Positions 31,023 to 41,279 of a DNA stretch of 64,000 nucleotides are shown here, one piece after another. A program made the translations under genes and the position numbers. Source of the stretch: Sphingomonas sanxanigenens DSM 19645 = NX02 (GTDB taxonomy: Bacteria > Pseudomonadota > Alphaproteobacteria > Sphingomonadales > Sphingomonadaceae); assembly GCF_000512205.2 (NCBI RefSeq), contig NZ_CP006644.1:4602501-4666500 (forward strand). Reading direction: 5' to 3'. A model generated the notes under the pieces. The model saw nothing but the letters and a program-made list of their open reading frames with translations, was not told the origin of the DNA and did not search any database. Position 1 is the first letter of the stretch; each line of letters begins with the position of its first letter.

Positions 31023-31676
31023 TTGCTGGCAGGAGCGAGAGCCGCGTCGAGCGATGAGGGCCCGCAGGCCGGCGACGTCCCGGTCGTCCTCGTGGTCGAC
31101 GACGACCCCGACATTCGCGCCAGCCTGACCGACATGTTCGATTCGGTCGGCATGAAGGTGCAGGTCTATGCCTCCACCGCCGCCCTGCTCGGCGACACCT
31201 TGCCCAACGGGCCGAGCTGCCTCGTGCTCGACCTGCGGCTGCCCGGCTCCAGCGGGCTCGAACTGCAGACGCAGCTCGCGCGTGACGGCATCGACATTCC
31301 GATCATCTTCATCACCGGCCATGCGGATGTGCCGACGAGCGTGCGGGCGATGAAGGCGGGTGCGCTCGATTTCCTGCCGAAGCCGTTCCGCGAGCAGGAG
31401 CTGCTCGACGCCGTGTCGGACGCGCTGCGCCGCGACGGCGAACGGCGCCACGGGCAGCGCGAGCGCGATGTCGTGCGCGACCTCGCCCGCCACCTGACCG
31501 CGCGCGAGACCGACGTGCTGCGCGGCGTCGCCCGCGGCCTGCTCAACAAGCAGATCGCCTATGAACTGGGCATCACCGAAGTGACGGTGAAGATGCACCG
31601 GTCGAGCGCTGGCAGGAAGCTGAAGTCGGTTTCGGTGGCCGATATGGTGCGCAAGATCGAGCTGCTCGATCTCTGA
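31023..31676 (+). CDS. FixJ-type two-component response regulator
   Basis: 217 aa if TTG 31023 is used; it has GAGGAG eight bases upstream and gives the usual family length. Receiver: V-V-D-D-D-P-D-I, phospho-acceptor Asp in L-V-L-D-L-R-L-P-G, L-P-K-P-F. Output: LuxR-type helix-turn-helix L-T-A-R-E-T-D-V-L-R-G-V-A-R-G-L, Q-I-A-Y-E-L-G-I-T-E-V-T-V-K. Such regulators often control alcohol or aldehyde oxidation genes. The three-gene molybdoenzyme operon follows on the same strand 99 bases on. No sensor kinase is nearby. Confidence 0.85.
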   Translation: MLAGARAASSDEGPQAGDVPVVLVVDDDPDIRASLTDMFDSVGMKVQVYASTAALLGDTLPNGPSCLVLDLRLPGSSGLELQTQLARDGIDIPIIFITGHADVPTSVRAMKAGALDFLPKPFREQELLDAVSDALRRDGERRHGQRERDVVRDLARHLTARETDVLRGVARGLLNKQIAYELGITEVTVKMHRSSAGRKLKSVSVADMVRKIELLDL

Positions 31677-31710
31677 GCAATACCGGCGTCGGGCTTTTCC
31701 CGTCAGACGC

Positions 31711-31722
31711 ATACCTAGGTAT
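31711..31722. promoter_or_regulatory. Perfect 12-bp palindrome ATACCTAGGTAT before the molybdoenzyme operon
   Basis: It lies 53 bases before the start codon of the iron-sulfur subunit and shares the ATAC-N4-GTAT form with the site at 30934-30947. LuxR/NarL-family dimers bind such short palindromes; the neighbouring FixJ-type protein is the obvious candidate. Confidence 0.45.
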
Positions 31723-31775
31723 ATCTGGGCCGCCGCCCCGCCTTGCTCCACCTTGACGGTGCAGCGGAGGACGCG

Positions 31776-32231
31776 ATGGTCGACATCACGATAAATGGCG
31801 AGAAGCGCAGCGCGGAGGTCGATGGAGACACGCCGCTGCTTTGGGTGTTGCGCGACAAGCTCGGCATGACGGGCACGAAGTTCGGGTGCGGTATCGCCCA
31901 GTGCGGCGCCTGCACGGTGCATGTCGATGGCGTCGCGGTGCGATCGTGCCGGCTGCCGGTCAGCGCGGTCGGCGATCGCGCGATCACCACGATCGAGGGC
32001 GTCGGCGCCACCGCCGCGGGCGCACGCGTGCAGAAGGCCTGGCTCGATCTCGACGTGATCCAGTGCGGCTATTGCCAGTCCGGCCAGATCATGGCCGCCG
32101 CCGCGCTGCTCGCCGCAAATCCCGACCCGGACGATGGCGCGATCGACGCCGCGATGTCCGGCAATATCTGCCGGTGCGGCACCTATGTGCGCATCCGCGA
32201 AGGCATCAAGCAGGCGGCGCAACGTGGCTGA
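31776..32231 (+). CDS. [2Fe-2S] subunit of isoquinoline 1-oxidoreductase-type molybdoenzyme
   Basis: 151 aa from ATG 31776 with a GGAGG ribosome site. The N-terminal plant-ferredoxin cluster C-G-I-A-Q-C-G-A-C and V-R-S-C, and the C-terminal cluster C-G-Y-C-Q-S-G-Q and C-R-C-G-T-Y, bind two [2Fe-2S] centres. They pass electrons from the molybdenum site to the cytochrome. It overlaps the large subunit start by eight bases. Confidence 0.93.
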   Translation: MVDITINGEKRSAEVDGDTPLLWVLRDKLGMTGTKFGCGIAQCGACTVHVDGVAVRSCRLPVSAVGDRAITTIEGVGATAAGARVQKAWLDLDVIQCGYCQSGQIMAAAALLAANPDPDDGAIDAAMSGNICRCGTYVRIREGIKQAAQRG

Positions 32232-34374
32232 GCGCGGCCTGTCGCGCCGCCAGGCACTGCGCCTCGGCGCGGTCGGCGGTGCCGCCTTCCTGCTGGGCAT
32301 CAACCTGCGCACCGCCAGCATCGCCGCGCCCGACGGCACCGCCGCCTTCGCGCCGGACGCGTTCATCCGCATCGCCACGGACGGGCGCACGACGCTGATC
32401 ATGCCGCAGACCGAGATGGGCCAGGGCATCTACACCGCGCTGTCGATGCTGATCGCCGAGGAGCTCGACCTGCCGCTGGCCGGGGTGACGCTGGAAGCCG
32501 CGCCGCCCAGCGACGCGCTCTACGGCAATCCGATCTTCCAGGTGCAGGCGACCGGCGGCTCCACCTCGGTGCGCGCCTATTGGCTGCCGCTGCGCAAGGT
32601 GGGCGCGAGCGCGCGTGCGATGCTCGTCGCCGCGGCGGCACGGCGCTGGCAGGTCGCCGCCGACAGCTGCCGCACCGAGGCCGGCGAAGTGATCCACGAC
32701 GCAAGCGCACGCCGGGCGGCCTATGGCACGCTCGCAGCAGCGGCGATGCGCGAGACCCCGCCCGCCGATCCGCCGCTCAAGGATCCCGCCGCGTTCCGCC
32801 TGATCGGCCGTTCGCATCGCCGGCTCGACACGCTGCACAAGACCGACGGATCGCTGAAATACGGCATCGACGCGATGCCCGAGGGGGTGCGTTTCGCCAG
32901 CCTCGCCTGTTCGCCGGTGCTCGGCGGCAAGGTCGCGCGGGTCGACGATGCGCAGGCCAAGGCGCTGCCCGGCGTCCAGCAGATCATCGTGCTGGAAGAC
33001 ATGGTCGCGGTGGTCGGCGATACGAGCTGGGCCGCGCTGCGCGGGCTCGCGGCGCTCGACATCGCATGGACCGACGGGCCGTTCGCGGCGGCCTCCACCG
33101 AAACCATCCGCGCTGGACTGATCGAGGCCGGCCGCGCCGACGGCAATGTCGCGGTCGATACCGGCGCGAAGGCGAAGCTCACCGGCGACGGCGTGATCTC
33201 CGGCTTCTACGAACTGCCGCTCCTCGCCCATGCGCCGATGGAGCCGATGAACTGCACCGTCCACCTCACCCCCGGCCGCTGCGAGATCTGGGTGGGCACG
33301 CAGGTGATGACGATGACGCAGCGTGCCGCCGCCGAAGAGGCGGGGCTCACCCCCGATCGGGTCATCGTCCACAACCATCTGATCGGCGGCGGCTTCGGCC
33401 GGCGGCTCGAGGTGGATGGCACCCGCAAGGCGGTGCGGATCGCACGGCATGTCGACGGCCCGGTCAAGGTCGTCTGGTCGCGCGAGGAGGATATCGGCAA
33501 GACGCCCTATCGCTCGGTCTATGGCAGCTGGCTGAGCGCGCGGCTGGAGGATGGCAAGCCCGTCGCCTGGTCGCACAAGGTGGCCGGGCCCAGCGTGATC
33601 GGCCGCTGGCTGCCGCCGGGGTTCGACGGCAAGATCGACGGCGACGCGGTGGATGGCGCGGTGGAGACGCCCTACGACTTCCCCGCGACGCTGGTGACGT
33701 GGGTGCGCCATGAACCCAAGGGCGTCGACACCGCCTTCTGGCGTGGCGTCGGCCCCAACATGAACGTGTTCGCCACCGAGAGCTTCGTCGATCGCGTCGC
33801 GCGCGAGGCGGGGCGCGATCCGCTCGATTTCCGCCGCGGGCTGATCGGCAAGCAGGCGCGCGCCCGCGCGGTGCTCGATCTCGCGGCGGCCAAGGCCGGC
33901 TGGGGCGGCCCGCTCCCCCCGGGCTCGGGACGCGGCATCAGCCTGCAATATGTGTTCGGCACCTATCTCTGCACGATCGCCGAGGTCGGGGTGGACGACG
34001 AGGGAGCGGTAACGGTGGTGCGGATGACCAGCGCGGTCGATTGCGGCACCCCGGTCAATCCCGACGGGATCGTCTCCCAGATCCAGGGCGGGCTGATCTT
34101 CGGCCTCTCCGCCGCGCTGCACGGCCGCATCACCTTGAGCGGCGGCCGTGTAGAGCAGAGCAATTTCCACGATTATCGCGTCGTCCGCATGGACGAGACG
34201 CCGCGGATCGAGGTGCATGTCGTGAAAAATGCCGAAGCCCCCGGCGGCATCGGCGAACCCGGCACGGTTTCGGTGCAGGCAGCGGTGTGCAACGCGATCT
34301 ACGCGGCGACCGGCGTGCACCTCAAGCGGATGCCGATCGACCCGGCCCTGCTCGCGAAGGGAGCCCGCGCATGA
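32224..34374 (+). CDS. Molybdopterin-binding large subunit, isoquinoline 1-oxidoreductase/aldehyde dehydrogenase type
   Basis: 716 aa from GTG 32224. It starts with a twin-arginine signal (S-R-R-Q-A-L-R-L-G) and a hydrophobic stretch, so the folded cofactor-loaded enzyme is exported by Tat. Conserved blocks [23 protein letters not shown] and the terminal G-G-I-G-E-P-G with the base Glu fit the xanthine-oxidase family without an FAD subunit. With the three-haem cytochrome downstream it forms a periplasmic aldehyde or N-heterocycle hydroxylase feeding the respiratory chain. Substrate not deducible. Confidence 0.92.
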   Translation: MAERGLSRRQALRLGAVGGAAFLLGINLRTASIAAPDGTAAFAPDAFIRIATDGRTTLIMPQTEMGQGIYTALSMLIAEELDLPLAGVTLEAAPPSDALYGNPIFQVQATGGSTSVRAYWLPLRKVGASARAMLVAAAARRWQVAADSCRTEAGEVIHDASARRAAYGTLAAAAMRETPPADPPLKDPAAFRLIGRSHRRLDTLHKTDGSLKYGIDAMPEGVRFASLACSPVLGGKVARVDDAQAKALPGVQQIIVLEDMVAVVGDTSWAALRGLAALDIAWTDGPFAAASTETIRAGLIEAGRADGNVAVDTGAKAKLTGDGVISGFYELPLLAHAPMEPMNCTVHLTPGRCEIWVGTQVMTMTQRAAAEEAGLTPDRVIVHNHLIGGGFGRRLEVDGTRKAVRIARHVDGPVKVVWSREEDIGKTPYRSVYGSWLSARLEDGKPVAWSHKVAGPSVIGRWLPPGFDGKIDGDAVDGAVETPYDFPATLVTWVRHEPKGVDTAFWRGVGPNMNVFATESFVDRVAREAGRDPLDFRRGLIGKQARARAVLDLAAAKAGWGGPLPPGSGRGISLQYVFGTYLCTIAEVGVDDEGAVTVVRMTSAVDCGTPVNPDGIVSQIQGGLIFGLSAALHGRITLSGGRVEQSNFHDYRVVRMDETPRIEVHVVKNAEAPGGIGEPGTVSVQAAVCNAIYAATGVHLKRMPIDPALLAKGARA

Positions 34375-35705
34375 CCCGGCGGCGTCGCAACCTGCTGATC
34401 CTCACCGGCGCGGTGCTGCTGGTCGGCGGCCTCGTCGCCTGGCGGCTGCTGTTCCTGCCCGATGCGCTGGCGTTTGCCGGCGGCCGGCAGGTGGCGCTGG
34501 CCGATTATCAGGGCCCCTCCCCCACCGGCGTACCCCTGGAGCTTGCCAAGGCCGATCCGCTGGCGCGCGGCAAATATCTGACGGAGGCGGCGGATTGCGC
34601 CGCGTGCCACACCGCCAAGGGCGGCAAGCCGTTCGCAGGCGGGCGCCCGTTCAAGCTGCCGTTCGGCACGATCTACACGCCCAACATCACCCCCGATCGC
34701 GAAACCGGGATCGGTGCGTGGAGCGATGCCGACTTCCTGCGCGCGGTGCACACGGGCATCGGGCGAGGCGGCGAACGGCTCTATCCGGCCTTCCCCTATG
34801 CATCCTACACGATGCTGGCCGATGCGGACGTGCTGGCGATCCGCCGCTACCTTGCGTCGCTGCCCGCGGTGCGGCAGGCCAACCTGCCCAACAGCTTCGC
34901 CTTTCCGTTCAACCAGCGCTGGCTGATGGCGATCTGGGGCGGCTTCTTCAACCGCGACACCCGCTTCCGCCCCGTCGCCGACCGCAGCCCGCAATGGAAC
35001 CGCGGCGCCTATCTCGTCGAGGCCGCCGGCCATTGCGGCGAGTGCCACACCCCGCGCAACCTGCTGCAGGCGATGGATACGCGCCGCAAGTTCGCCGGCG
35101 GCCAGGCCGAGGGCTGGAACGCCTACAACATTTCCGGAGACCGGCTGAGCGGCATCGGCGCATGGACCGAGGCCGAGATCGCGCACTATCTGGCCAAGGG
35201 CCATGCCGCGGGCCGCGGCGTGGCCTCGGGCCCGATGGCCGAGGCGGTGGAACTCAGCACGAGCCGCATGACCCGGTCGGACATCGCCGCGATGGCCGCC
35301 TATCTCAAGACCGTGCCGGCGGTGCGCACCGCCGCCTCGCCGGCGATGGCAGGCCCCGCCCCCGCCGCCGCGAGCGCCGGCCCCGGCGACAATCCGCTTG
35401 GCAAGCGCATCTTCGAGGGCGCCTGCGCGAGCTGCCACGCCTGGACCGGGCGCGGCGCGATCACCGCCGACCAGCAACTGACCGGCAACCGCGCCGTCAA
35501 CGACGCCACCGCCGCCAACGTCGCGCTGATGATCCTGAACGGCACCGGCGGCTCGCCGGAACGGACCGGCGCCTACATGCCGGGCTTCGGCGCCGCTTAC
35601 ACCGATGCGGAGGTCGCCGCCGCGGCGAACTATGTGACCGCGCGGTTCGGATCGAAGCCCTCGCGGATCACCGCCGCCGACGTGAAGCGCATGCGGGAAG
35701 AGTGA
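34371..35705 (+). CDS. Membrane-anchored triheme cytochrome c, electron acceptor of the molybdoenzyme
   Basis: 444 aa; ATG 34371 overlaps the previous stop. An N-terminal anchor ([15 protein letters not shown]) follows an Arg-rich start. Three haem sites: C-A-A-C-H (about 76), C-G-E-C-H (about 222) and C-A-S-C-H (about 352), each with a distal Met candidate. This matches the cytochrome subunit of membrane-bound alcohol and aldehyde dehydrogenases. An Ala/Pro linker separates the third haem domain. Confidence 0.92.
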   Translation: MTRRRRNLLILTGAVLLVGGLVAWRLLFLPDALAFAGGRQVALADYQGPSPTGVPLELAKADPLARGKYLTEAADCAACHTAKGGKPFAGGRPFKLPFGTIYTPNITPDRETGIGAWSDADFLRAVHTGIGRGGERLYPAFPYASYTMLADADVLAIRRYLASLPAVRQANLPNSFAFPFNQRWLMAIWGGFFNRDTRFRPVADRSPQWNRGAYLVEAAGHCGECHTPRNLLQAMDTRRKFAGGQAEGWNAYNISGDRLSGIGAWTEAEIAHYLAKGHAAGRGVASGPMAEAVELSTSRMTRSDIAAMAAYLKTVPAVRTAASPAMAGPAPAAASAGPGDNPLGKRIFEGACASCHAWTGRGAITADQQLTGNRAVNDATAANVALMILNGTGGSPERTGAYMPGFGAAYTDAEVAAAANYVTARFGSKPSRITAADVKRMREE

Positions 35706-35821
35706 CGGCATCGCGACCGGGGGCGCGGGCGTCGGCGCGCCCGGCCCGTCTTTACTCTCTTTACTGTAGCCGTAGATTGCGAGGCTTTGCATTCCGGCGT
35801 CCGGCCAGCTATCGGCGCGCG

Positions 35822-37618
35822 ATGTCCACCCCGCTCGACAAGATCCGCAACTTCAGCATCATTGCACATATCGACCATGGCAAGTCGACCCTGGCCGACC
35901 GTCTGATCCAGACGACCGGCGGCCTCACCGAGCGCGAAATGTCCGCGCAGGTGCTCGACAACATGGATATCGAGAAGGAGCGCGGCATCACCATCAAGGC
36001 GCAGACCGTGCGCCTCGAGTGGAAGGGCCACGTCCTCAACCTGATGGACACGCCGGGCCATGTCGACTTCGCCTATGAGGTGAGCCGCAGCCTTGCCGCC
36101 TGCGAAGGCGCGCTGCTGGTGGTGGACGCCGCGCAGGGCGTCGAGGCGCAGACGCTCGCCAACGTCTATCAGTCGATCGAGCATGATCATGAGATCATTC
36201 CGGTCATCAACAAGATCGACCTGCCCGCCGCCGAGCCCGAGCAGGTGCGCAAGGAGATCGAGGACGTCATCGGCCTCGACGCCTCCGAGGCGGTGCTCGC
36301 CAGCGCCAAGTCCGGCATCGGCATCTCCGAGATCCTCGACCAGATCGTCGCCAAGATCCCGCCGCCCAAGGGCGATGCCGCGGCACCGCTGAAGGCGATG
36401 CTGGTCGATAGCTGGTATGATCCCTATCTCGGCGTCGTCATCCTCGTGCGGGTGATCGACGGCGTGCTGAAGAGGGGCCAGCAGATCAAGTTCATGAACG
36501 CGGGCACCACCCATCTGGTGGATCGCGTCGGCTGCTTCCGCCCCAAGATCGAGCAGCTCGCCGATCTCGGCCCCGGCGAGATCGGCTTCATCACCGCGCA
36601 GATCAAGGAAGTGTCGCAGACCGCGGTCGGCGACACCATCACCGACGCCAAGCGGCCCGCCGCCGAAGCGCTGCCGGGCTTCAAGGAAGTCCAGCCGGTG
36701 GTGTTCTGCGGCCTGTTCCCGGTCGACGCCAACGACTTCGAAAAGCTGCGCGAATCGATCAGCAAGCTGCGCCTCAACGACGCCAGCTTCTCGTTCGAGA
36801 TGGAAACCAGCGCGGCTTTGGGCTTCGGCTTCCGCTGCGGCTTCCTGGGGCTCCTCCACCTGGAAATCATCCAGGAGCGGCTGACCCGCGAATATGACCT
36901 CGACCTCATCACCACCGCGCCGAGCGTGGTCTATGAGATCACGCTGACGCATGGCGGCGGCACGATGGCGCTGCACAACCCGGCGGACATGCCCGATCCC
37001 AACAAGATCGAGGAGATCGAGGAGCCGTGGATCGAGGCGACGATCTATGTGCCTGACGAATATCTCGGCAGCATCCTCAAGCTCTGCCAGGATCGCCGCG
37101 GCATCCAGAAGAACCTGACCTATGTCGGCGGCCGCGCGCAGCTCAGCTACGAACTGCCGCTCAACGAGGTGGTGTTCGACTTCTACGATCGGCTGAAGTC
37201 GATCAGCCGCGGCTATGCCAGCTTCGACTATCACCAGATCGGCCACCGCCCCGGTGATCTCGTCAAGATGAGCATCCTCGTCAACAACGAGCCGGTCGAT
37301 GCGCTGAGCATGATCGTCCACCGCTCGACCGCCGAGACGCGTGGCCGCGGCATGTGCGAGCGGCTGAAGGACCTGATCCCCCGCCACATGTTCAAGATCC
37401 CGATCCAGGCGGCGATCGGCGGCAAGGTGATCGCGCGCGAGACGATCGCCGCGCTGCGCAAGGACGTGACCGCGAAATGCTATGGCGGCGACGCCACCCG
37501 CAAACGCAAGCTTCTGGAAAAGCAGAAGGAAGGCAAGAAGCGGATGCGCGAATATGGCAGCGTGAGCATCCCGCAGGAGGCCTTCATCGCCGCGCTGCGC
37601 ATGGGCGACGAGAGCTGA
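35822..37618 (+). CDS. lepA: Elongation factor 4 (LepA)
   Basis: 598 aa, normal length. GTPase motifs A-H-I-D-H-G-K-S (G1), G-I-T-I (G2), D-T-P-G-H (G3) and N-K-I-D (G4) are present, followed by the LepA-specific domains ([11 protein letters not shown], and the C-terminal [20 protein letters not shown]). It acts on ribosomes that stall or are wrongly translocated. The gene stands alone, with 116 bases upstream in which I see no certain promoter. Confidence 0.98.
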   Translation: MSTPLDKIRNFSIIAHIDHGKSTLADRLIQTTGGLTEREMSAQVLDNMDIEKERGITIKAQTVRLEWKGHVLNLMDTPGHVDFAYEVSRSLAACEGALLVVDAAQGVEAQTLANVYQSIEHDHEIIPVINKIDLPAAEPEQVRKEIEDVIGLDASEAVLASAKSGIGISEILDQIVAKIPPPKGDAAAPLKAMLVDSWYDPYLGVVILVRVIDGVLKRGQQIKFMNAGTTHLVDRVGCFRPKIEQLADLGPGEIGFITAQIKEVSQTAVGDTITDAKRPAAEALPGFKEVQPVVFCGLFPVDANDFEKLRESISKLRLNDASFSFEMETSAALGFGFRCGFLGLLHLEIIQERLTREYDLDLITTAPSVVYEITLTHGGGTMALHNPADMPDPNKIEEIEEPWIEATIYVPDEYLGSILKLCQDRRGIQKNLTYVGGRAQLSYELPLNEVVFDFYDRLKSISRGYASFDYHQIGHRPGDLVKMSILVNNEPVDALSMIVHRSTAETRGRGMCERLKDLIPRHMFKIPIQAAIGGKVIARETIAALRKDVTAKCYGGDATRKRKLLEKQKEGKKRMREYGSVSIPQEAFIAALRMGDES

Positions 37619-37762
37619 GCCCGACGCGGGCCTGACGGCCCGGCCGCCTGCCGGTAAGCGACAGCGACAACATACGGGGCGCCGCGAACGCCAGAGGTCC
37701 GGCTGCTCGGGATGCCCCCTCATCCCCTAGGCACCTCCACCCCGACGCTGCATGATGCCCCG

Positions 37763-38266
37763 ATGCAAAGCATCCGCATCATCCTGTTCGCGACCGCCGC
37801 CGCCATTCTCTATGGCATCCTCCACGATCAGGTGACTGCGCATCTCTGCGTGGAATATTTCACCATCGCGCACCCGCCGGTCTTCCCCACCACCTCCCCC
37901 TTCCTGCTCGCGGTCGGCTGGGGCGTGATCGCCACCTGGTGGGTGGGGCTGCCGCTGGGCGTACTGCTCGCCGCCGCCGCGCGGCTCGGGCCGCGCAACC
38001 GGCTGACGGTCGCGCAGTTGAAGCGCCCGGTCCTGCTGCTGATGGCGACCAGCGCGATCGCCGCGCTGGTTGCCGGCATCGCCTGCGCATGGATGGTCGC
38101 GGCCGGGAGCATGGCGGTCCCCGGCGGCTGGGGCGCGCTGATCCCGCCCGAAAAGCATGTCGCCTTTTCCGCCGCGGCGGGCGCGCATCTGGCAAGCTAT
38201 TTGTCCGGCTTCATCGGCGGGCTGGTGCTGATCGGCCTCACGATCCGGCGGCGCTTCGTGCGCTGA
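37763..38266 (+). CDS. Conserved integral membrane protein, unknown function
   Basis: 167 aa from ATG 37763. Four hydrophobic stretches (about 5-22, 48-70, 92-115, 140-162) and a periplasmic H-L-C-V-E-Y-F-T-I-A-H-P segment after the first helix. G-W-G-V-I-A-T-W-W-V-G-L is characteristic of a small family of proteobacterial membrane proteins without known activity. The upstream in-frame ATG at 37712 is less likely. Not obviously co-transcribed with lepA (144 bases apart). Confidence 0.7.
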   Translation: MQSIRIILFATAAAILYGILHDQVTAHLCVEYFTIAHPPVFPTTSPFLLAVGWGVIATWWVGLPLGVLLAAAARLGPRNRLTVAQLKRPVLLLMATSAIAALVAGIACAWMVAAGSMAVPGGWGALIPPEKHVAFSAAAGAHLASYLSGFIGGLVLIGLTIRRRFVR

Positions 38267-38287
38267 CGCGCAACCTCTTGCCGAATC

Positions 38288-38319
38288 GATCGTTATCTTT
38301 TCTAACTGACGAAACGATC
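38288..38319. promoter_or_regulatory. Operator-like inverted repeat before the DUF899 gene
   Basis: GATCGTT (38288-38294) and AACGATC (38313-38319) form an exact 7-bp inverted repeat with 18 bases between, ending 19 bases before the start codon. The centre is AT-rich, unlike the surroundings, and may hold the promoter. A dimeric repressor of oxidative-stress type is possible. Confidence 0.35.
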
Positions 38320-38338
38320 AGCGAGAGGATCCGGATTC

Positions 38339-39046
38339 ATGGCCACCGACACGCTCGTTCCCGCGCAAGAGCTGGCGCGCAGGATCGCGAAGACGCCCTT
38401 TCCCGGCGAGAGCGAGGATTATCGGATCGCGCGCGAAGCGCTGCTGGCGGAGGAGATCGCGTTTCGCCGGCACATGACCCGGCTGACCGAGCAGCGGCGC
38501 GCGCTGCCGCCGGGGCCGGTGATCGAAAAGGATTATCGCTTCCGCGACGCCAATGGCGAGGAACTGCGGCTGATCGACCTGTTCGGCGATCATGACACGC
38601 TCGTCGCCTATTTCTGGATGTATGGGCCGCAGCGCGAGCGGCCCTGCCCGATGTGCACCAACTGGCTCGGCGCGGTGAACGGCAATGCCGCCGACATCAA
38701 GCAGCGCGTCGCGCTCAAGATCTTCGGGCGCAGCCCGGTCGAGCGGCAGCTCGCCTTCGCCGCCGAGCGCGGCTGGCGCGACCTCGATTTCGTCCAGACC
38801 GTGGGCGACGATTATGCGGATGATCTGGGGCTGCTGCCGGCCGAGGGCGGCGAATATCCAGCACTTACCGTGTTCCGTCGCGACGGCGATCAGGTGCGCC
38901 TGTTCTGGGCGAGCGAGATGACCGGCGAAGCCGCCGATCCCGGCCAGGATCCGCGCGATGCGCCCGACATCGCCGCGCTCTGGTCGATCCTGGATCTGAC
39001 CCCCGGCGGGCGCGGAACCGACTGGTATCCGAAACTCAGCTACTGA
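38339..39046 (+). CDS. DUF899 thioredoxin-fold protein
   Basis: 235 aa. The start L-A-R-R-I-A-K-T-P-F..E..D-Y, then Y-F-W-M-Y-G and R-P-C-P-M-C-T-N-W-L-G, and a final D-W-Y-P are typical of DUF899, a thioredoxin/AhpC-like family. The C-x2-C (P-C-P-M-C) could be redox-active. Cytoplasmic, no signal. GAGAGGAT precedes the ATG. Role unknown; often found with stress genes. Confidence 0.85.
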   Translation: MATDTLVPAQELARRIAKTPFPGESEDYRIAREALLAEEIAFRRHMTRLTEQRRALPPGPVIEKDYRFRDANGEELRLIDLFGDHDTLVAYFWMYGPQRERPCPMCTNWLGAVNGNAADIKQRVALKIFGRSPVERQLAFAAERGWRDLDFVQTVGDDYADDLGLLPAEGGEYPALTVFRRDGDQVRLFWASEMTGEAADPGQDPRDAPDIAALWSILDLTPGGRGTDWYPKLSY

Positions 39047-39129
39047 GACGGGGCGTTGGCCGCAACGCGCCGCAACATTTGGTCTGCCCGCGCATTCCCT
39101 GTCTGAACCCCACAGCAAGGGAGGGCACC

Positions 39130-39267
39130 GTGGTGAAGAAGCAGACCAGCCGCACCCACATCAAGGGTCACACGGTCGCCGCCCGCAAGGACGATCCGCA
39201 ATATATCGTCGAGACCGAAAATGGTGACCGCGCGGCGCACAAGCCATCCGCGCTGAAGAAGCAGTGA
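39130..39267 (+). CDS. DUF2945 small Tudor-like protein
   Basis: 45 aa from GTG 39130 with GGGAGG upstream (the next codon is also GTG). H-I-K-G-H-T-V and D-D-P-Q-Y-I-V-E-T, then A-A-H-K-P-S-A-L, match DUF2945 (Hva1 Tudor-like) proteins. These very small basic proteins are associated with stress conditions in sphingomonads and rhizobia. The stop overlaps the DUF3182 start (GTGA). Confidence 0.75.
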   Translation: MVKKQTSRTHIKGHTVAARKDDPQYIVETENGDRAAHKPSALKKQ

Positions 39268-40430
39268 ACGCGCCATCCTGCGGCTGGGGTGGCGCCACGC
39301 TGCTGCCCGGCCTGTCCGGCGCGCCGCTGATGACCGCGCTCGCCCCGCCCGTGACGGTGATGACCTGGCGCGGATCGGCGACCCACGCCAACGCGCATGA
39401 CCGGGTAAGCCGCCGCGTCGTCGCGCGCCATGTCGCTGCGCTGCTGGATCTGCCTTTCGGCGGCGAGGCGATCGTCGCAAGCACGAACGCCTATGTCGTG
39501 CCGTTCGATACGCTGATCGCCGACGAGGCAGCCCTGCTGGGCGTGGCCGGCGAGGATCGCTTGCTCGGTGGCGTCGTGCCGCACCGCTTCGTCGCGACCA
39601 AGGCGATCACCCATCCGCTGATCGCGCCCGATGCCGCTGCGCCGGAAGGCTGGGCACATGAACTGGGCAGCGCGCTCGCACCGGTGGTGCCGATCGGCTT
39701 CACCGCGTTCAGCACCGCGGATGTCCGGCGCGCGGGCGAGACATTGCTCGCGCTGGGCCCGTTGCGTCTGAAGGCAGTCGCCGCGACCGCCGGGCTGGGC
39801 CAGACCGTCGTCGAGGATCGCCAGGCGCTGGAGCGCGCGCTGGCGGCGGAATCGTCCGAGGCGATCGAAGCGGGCGGCATCGTGCTGGAGGAAAATCTGG
39901 CCGACGTCACCACCTACAGCGTCGGCACGACCCGGATCGGCGCGCACGCCATCGCCTATTGGGGCACGCAGCGGCTGACCCGCAGCAACGCAGGCGACAC
40001 CGTTTATGGCGGCTCCGATCTGGAAGTCGTGCGCGGCGGCTGGGACGAGCTTGCGGCCCTGCCGCTGGCGGCCGAAGTCGCGCAGGCGGTTCGCCATGCC
40101 ATCGCCTATGATCGTGCCGTGTTTGCCGCCTATCCGGGGTTGTGCGCCTCGCGCCGCAACTATGACATCATCGCCGGCGACGCCGCGGACGGCACGCGCC
40201 GGATCGGCGTGCTGGAACAAAGCTGGCGCGTCGGCGGCGCGACCGGCGCCGAACTCGCCGCGATCGAGGCGTTCGCGCGCGATTCGAAGCTCGGCCATGT
40301 GCGCAGTTCGACCATGGAGATCTACGGACGAGCCGGTGCCGCACCGGCCGGTGCGACGATCTATTATGACGGCGTCGATCCGGTGGCGGGCCCGTTGACC
40401 AAATATGCCGAGGTCAGTCGTGAAGCATGA
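39264..40430 (+). CDS. DUF3182 protein, ATP-grasp-like
   Basis: 388 aa from GTG 39264, which overlaps the previous stop; ATG 39330 is an alternative. V-T-V-M-T-W-R-G-S-A-T-H-A-N-A-H-D near the start, V-A-A-T-A-G-L-G-Q, E-A-G-G-I-V-L-E-E-N-L, and S-R-R-N-Y-D-I-I are DUF3182 blocks. Its general layout suggests a diverged ATP-grasp fold, with unknown substrate. The next gene, an alpha/beta hydrolase, overlaps its end and is usually found with it, so the two probably act in one pathway. Confidence 0.8.
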   Translation: MNAPSCGWGGATLLPGLSGAPLMTALAPPVTVMTWRGSATHANAHDRVSRRVVARHVAALLDLPFGGEAIVASTNAYVVPFDTLIADEAALLGVAGEDRLLGGVVPHRFVATKAITHPLIAPDAAAPEGWAHELGSALAPVVPIGFTAFSTADVRRAGETLLALGPLRLKAVAATAGLGQTVVEDRQALERALAAESSEAIEAGGIVLEENLADVTTYSVGTTRIGAHAIAYWGTQRLTRSNAGDTVYGGSDLEVVRGGWDELAALPLAAEVAQAVRHAIAYDRAVFAAYPGLCASRRNYDIIAGDAADGTRRIGVLEQSWRVGGATGAELAAIEAFARDSKLGHVRSSTMEIYGRAGAAPAGATIYYDGVDPVAGPLTKYAEVSREA

Positions 40431-41163
40431 CGGCCGACTGAGCATCAAGGTAGACGATCAGCCGATCGAAGGCACGCTGCTCGGCCCGGAAAAGCTGATA
40501 CCGGGCGTGCTGTTCGTCCATGGCTGGGGCGGCAGCCAGGAGCAGGATCTGGCGCGCGCCGAAGAGATCGCCGAGCTCGGCTGCCTGTGCTTCACCTTCG
40601 ACCTGCGCGGCCACGCCCGCACCGACGGCCAGCGCCAGCTTGTGACCCGCGACGACGGCCTCGCCGACGTGCTCGCCGCCTATGATTTCCTCGCTTCCCA
40701 GGAGATGGTCGATCCGTCGGCGATCGCCGTGGTCGGCACCAGCTATGGCGGCTATCTGGCGACCCTGCTGACGGAGCTGCGCCCGGTGCACTGGCTGGCG
40801 CTGCGCGTGCCGGCGCTCTACCCCGACAGCAACTGGGACGTGCCGAAGGCGCTGCTCGACAAGAAGGCGATCTTCGATTTTCGCAGCCGCTTCCATCCGC
40901 CCGAGGTCAATCGCGCGCTGCGCGCCTGCGACGCGTTCGAGGGCGATGTGCTGATCGTCGAATCCGAGTTCGACGAGCATGTCCCCCACCCGGCCATCGC
41001 GTCCTTCATCGCGGCGTTCCGCCACGCCCGATCGCTGAGCTATCGCGTGATGCACGGCGCCGATCACGCGTTGCGCGATGAAAGCTGCCGCAAGGCGTAT
41101 AATAATGTCTTGATCCGGTGGATCGAGGAAATGGTCCGCGGCGCACGCCGGACTTTGAGCTGA
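40420..41163 (+). CDS. Alpha/beta hydrolase
   Basis: 247 aa from GTG 40420, preferred because GAGG lies just upstream; ATG 40405 is possible. V-H-G-W-G-G (oxyanion region), nucleophile G-T-S-Y-G-G, acid E-S-E-F-D-E-H and H-G-A-D-H-A-L make a full catalytic set. F-T-F-D-L-R-G-H-A is typical of the BAAT/dienelactone type. Substrate unknown; linked with DUF3182 by an 11-base overlap. Confidence 0.8.
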   Translation: MKHDGRLSIKVDDQPIEGTLLGPEKLIPGVLFVHGWGGSQEQDLARAEEIAELGCLCFTFDLRGHARTDGQRQLVTRDDGLADVLAAYDFLASQEMVDPSAIAVVGTSYGGYLATLLTELRPVHWLALRVPALYPDSNWDVPKALLDKKAIFDFRSRFHPPEVNRALRACDAFEGDVLIVESEFDEHVPHPAIASFIAAFRHARSLSYRVMHGADHALRDESCRKAYNNVLIRWIEEMVRGARRTLS

Positions 41164-41190
41164 TCATGGGATTGATCATTGTTAGTTCGC

Positions 41191-41215
41191 GGAACGTTTG
41201 GCCGTCTGTACCGTA
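41191..41215 (+). promoter_or_regulatory. Possible EcfG-type promoter (GGAAC-N16-CGTA)
   Basis: GGAAC at 41191-41195 and CGTA at 41212-41215, 65 bases before the start of the haem-oxygenase-like gene. The alphaproteobacterial general-stress sigma factor prefers GGAAC-N16/17-CGTT, so the -10 has one mismatch. Confidence 0.35.
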
Positions 41216-41279
41216 ATTAGGCCATGAGATCGATCAGCCGATCGATCGCCTTTCGAATCGAAACAGCGAGGAACAATCC

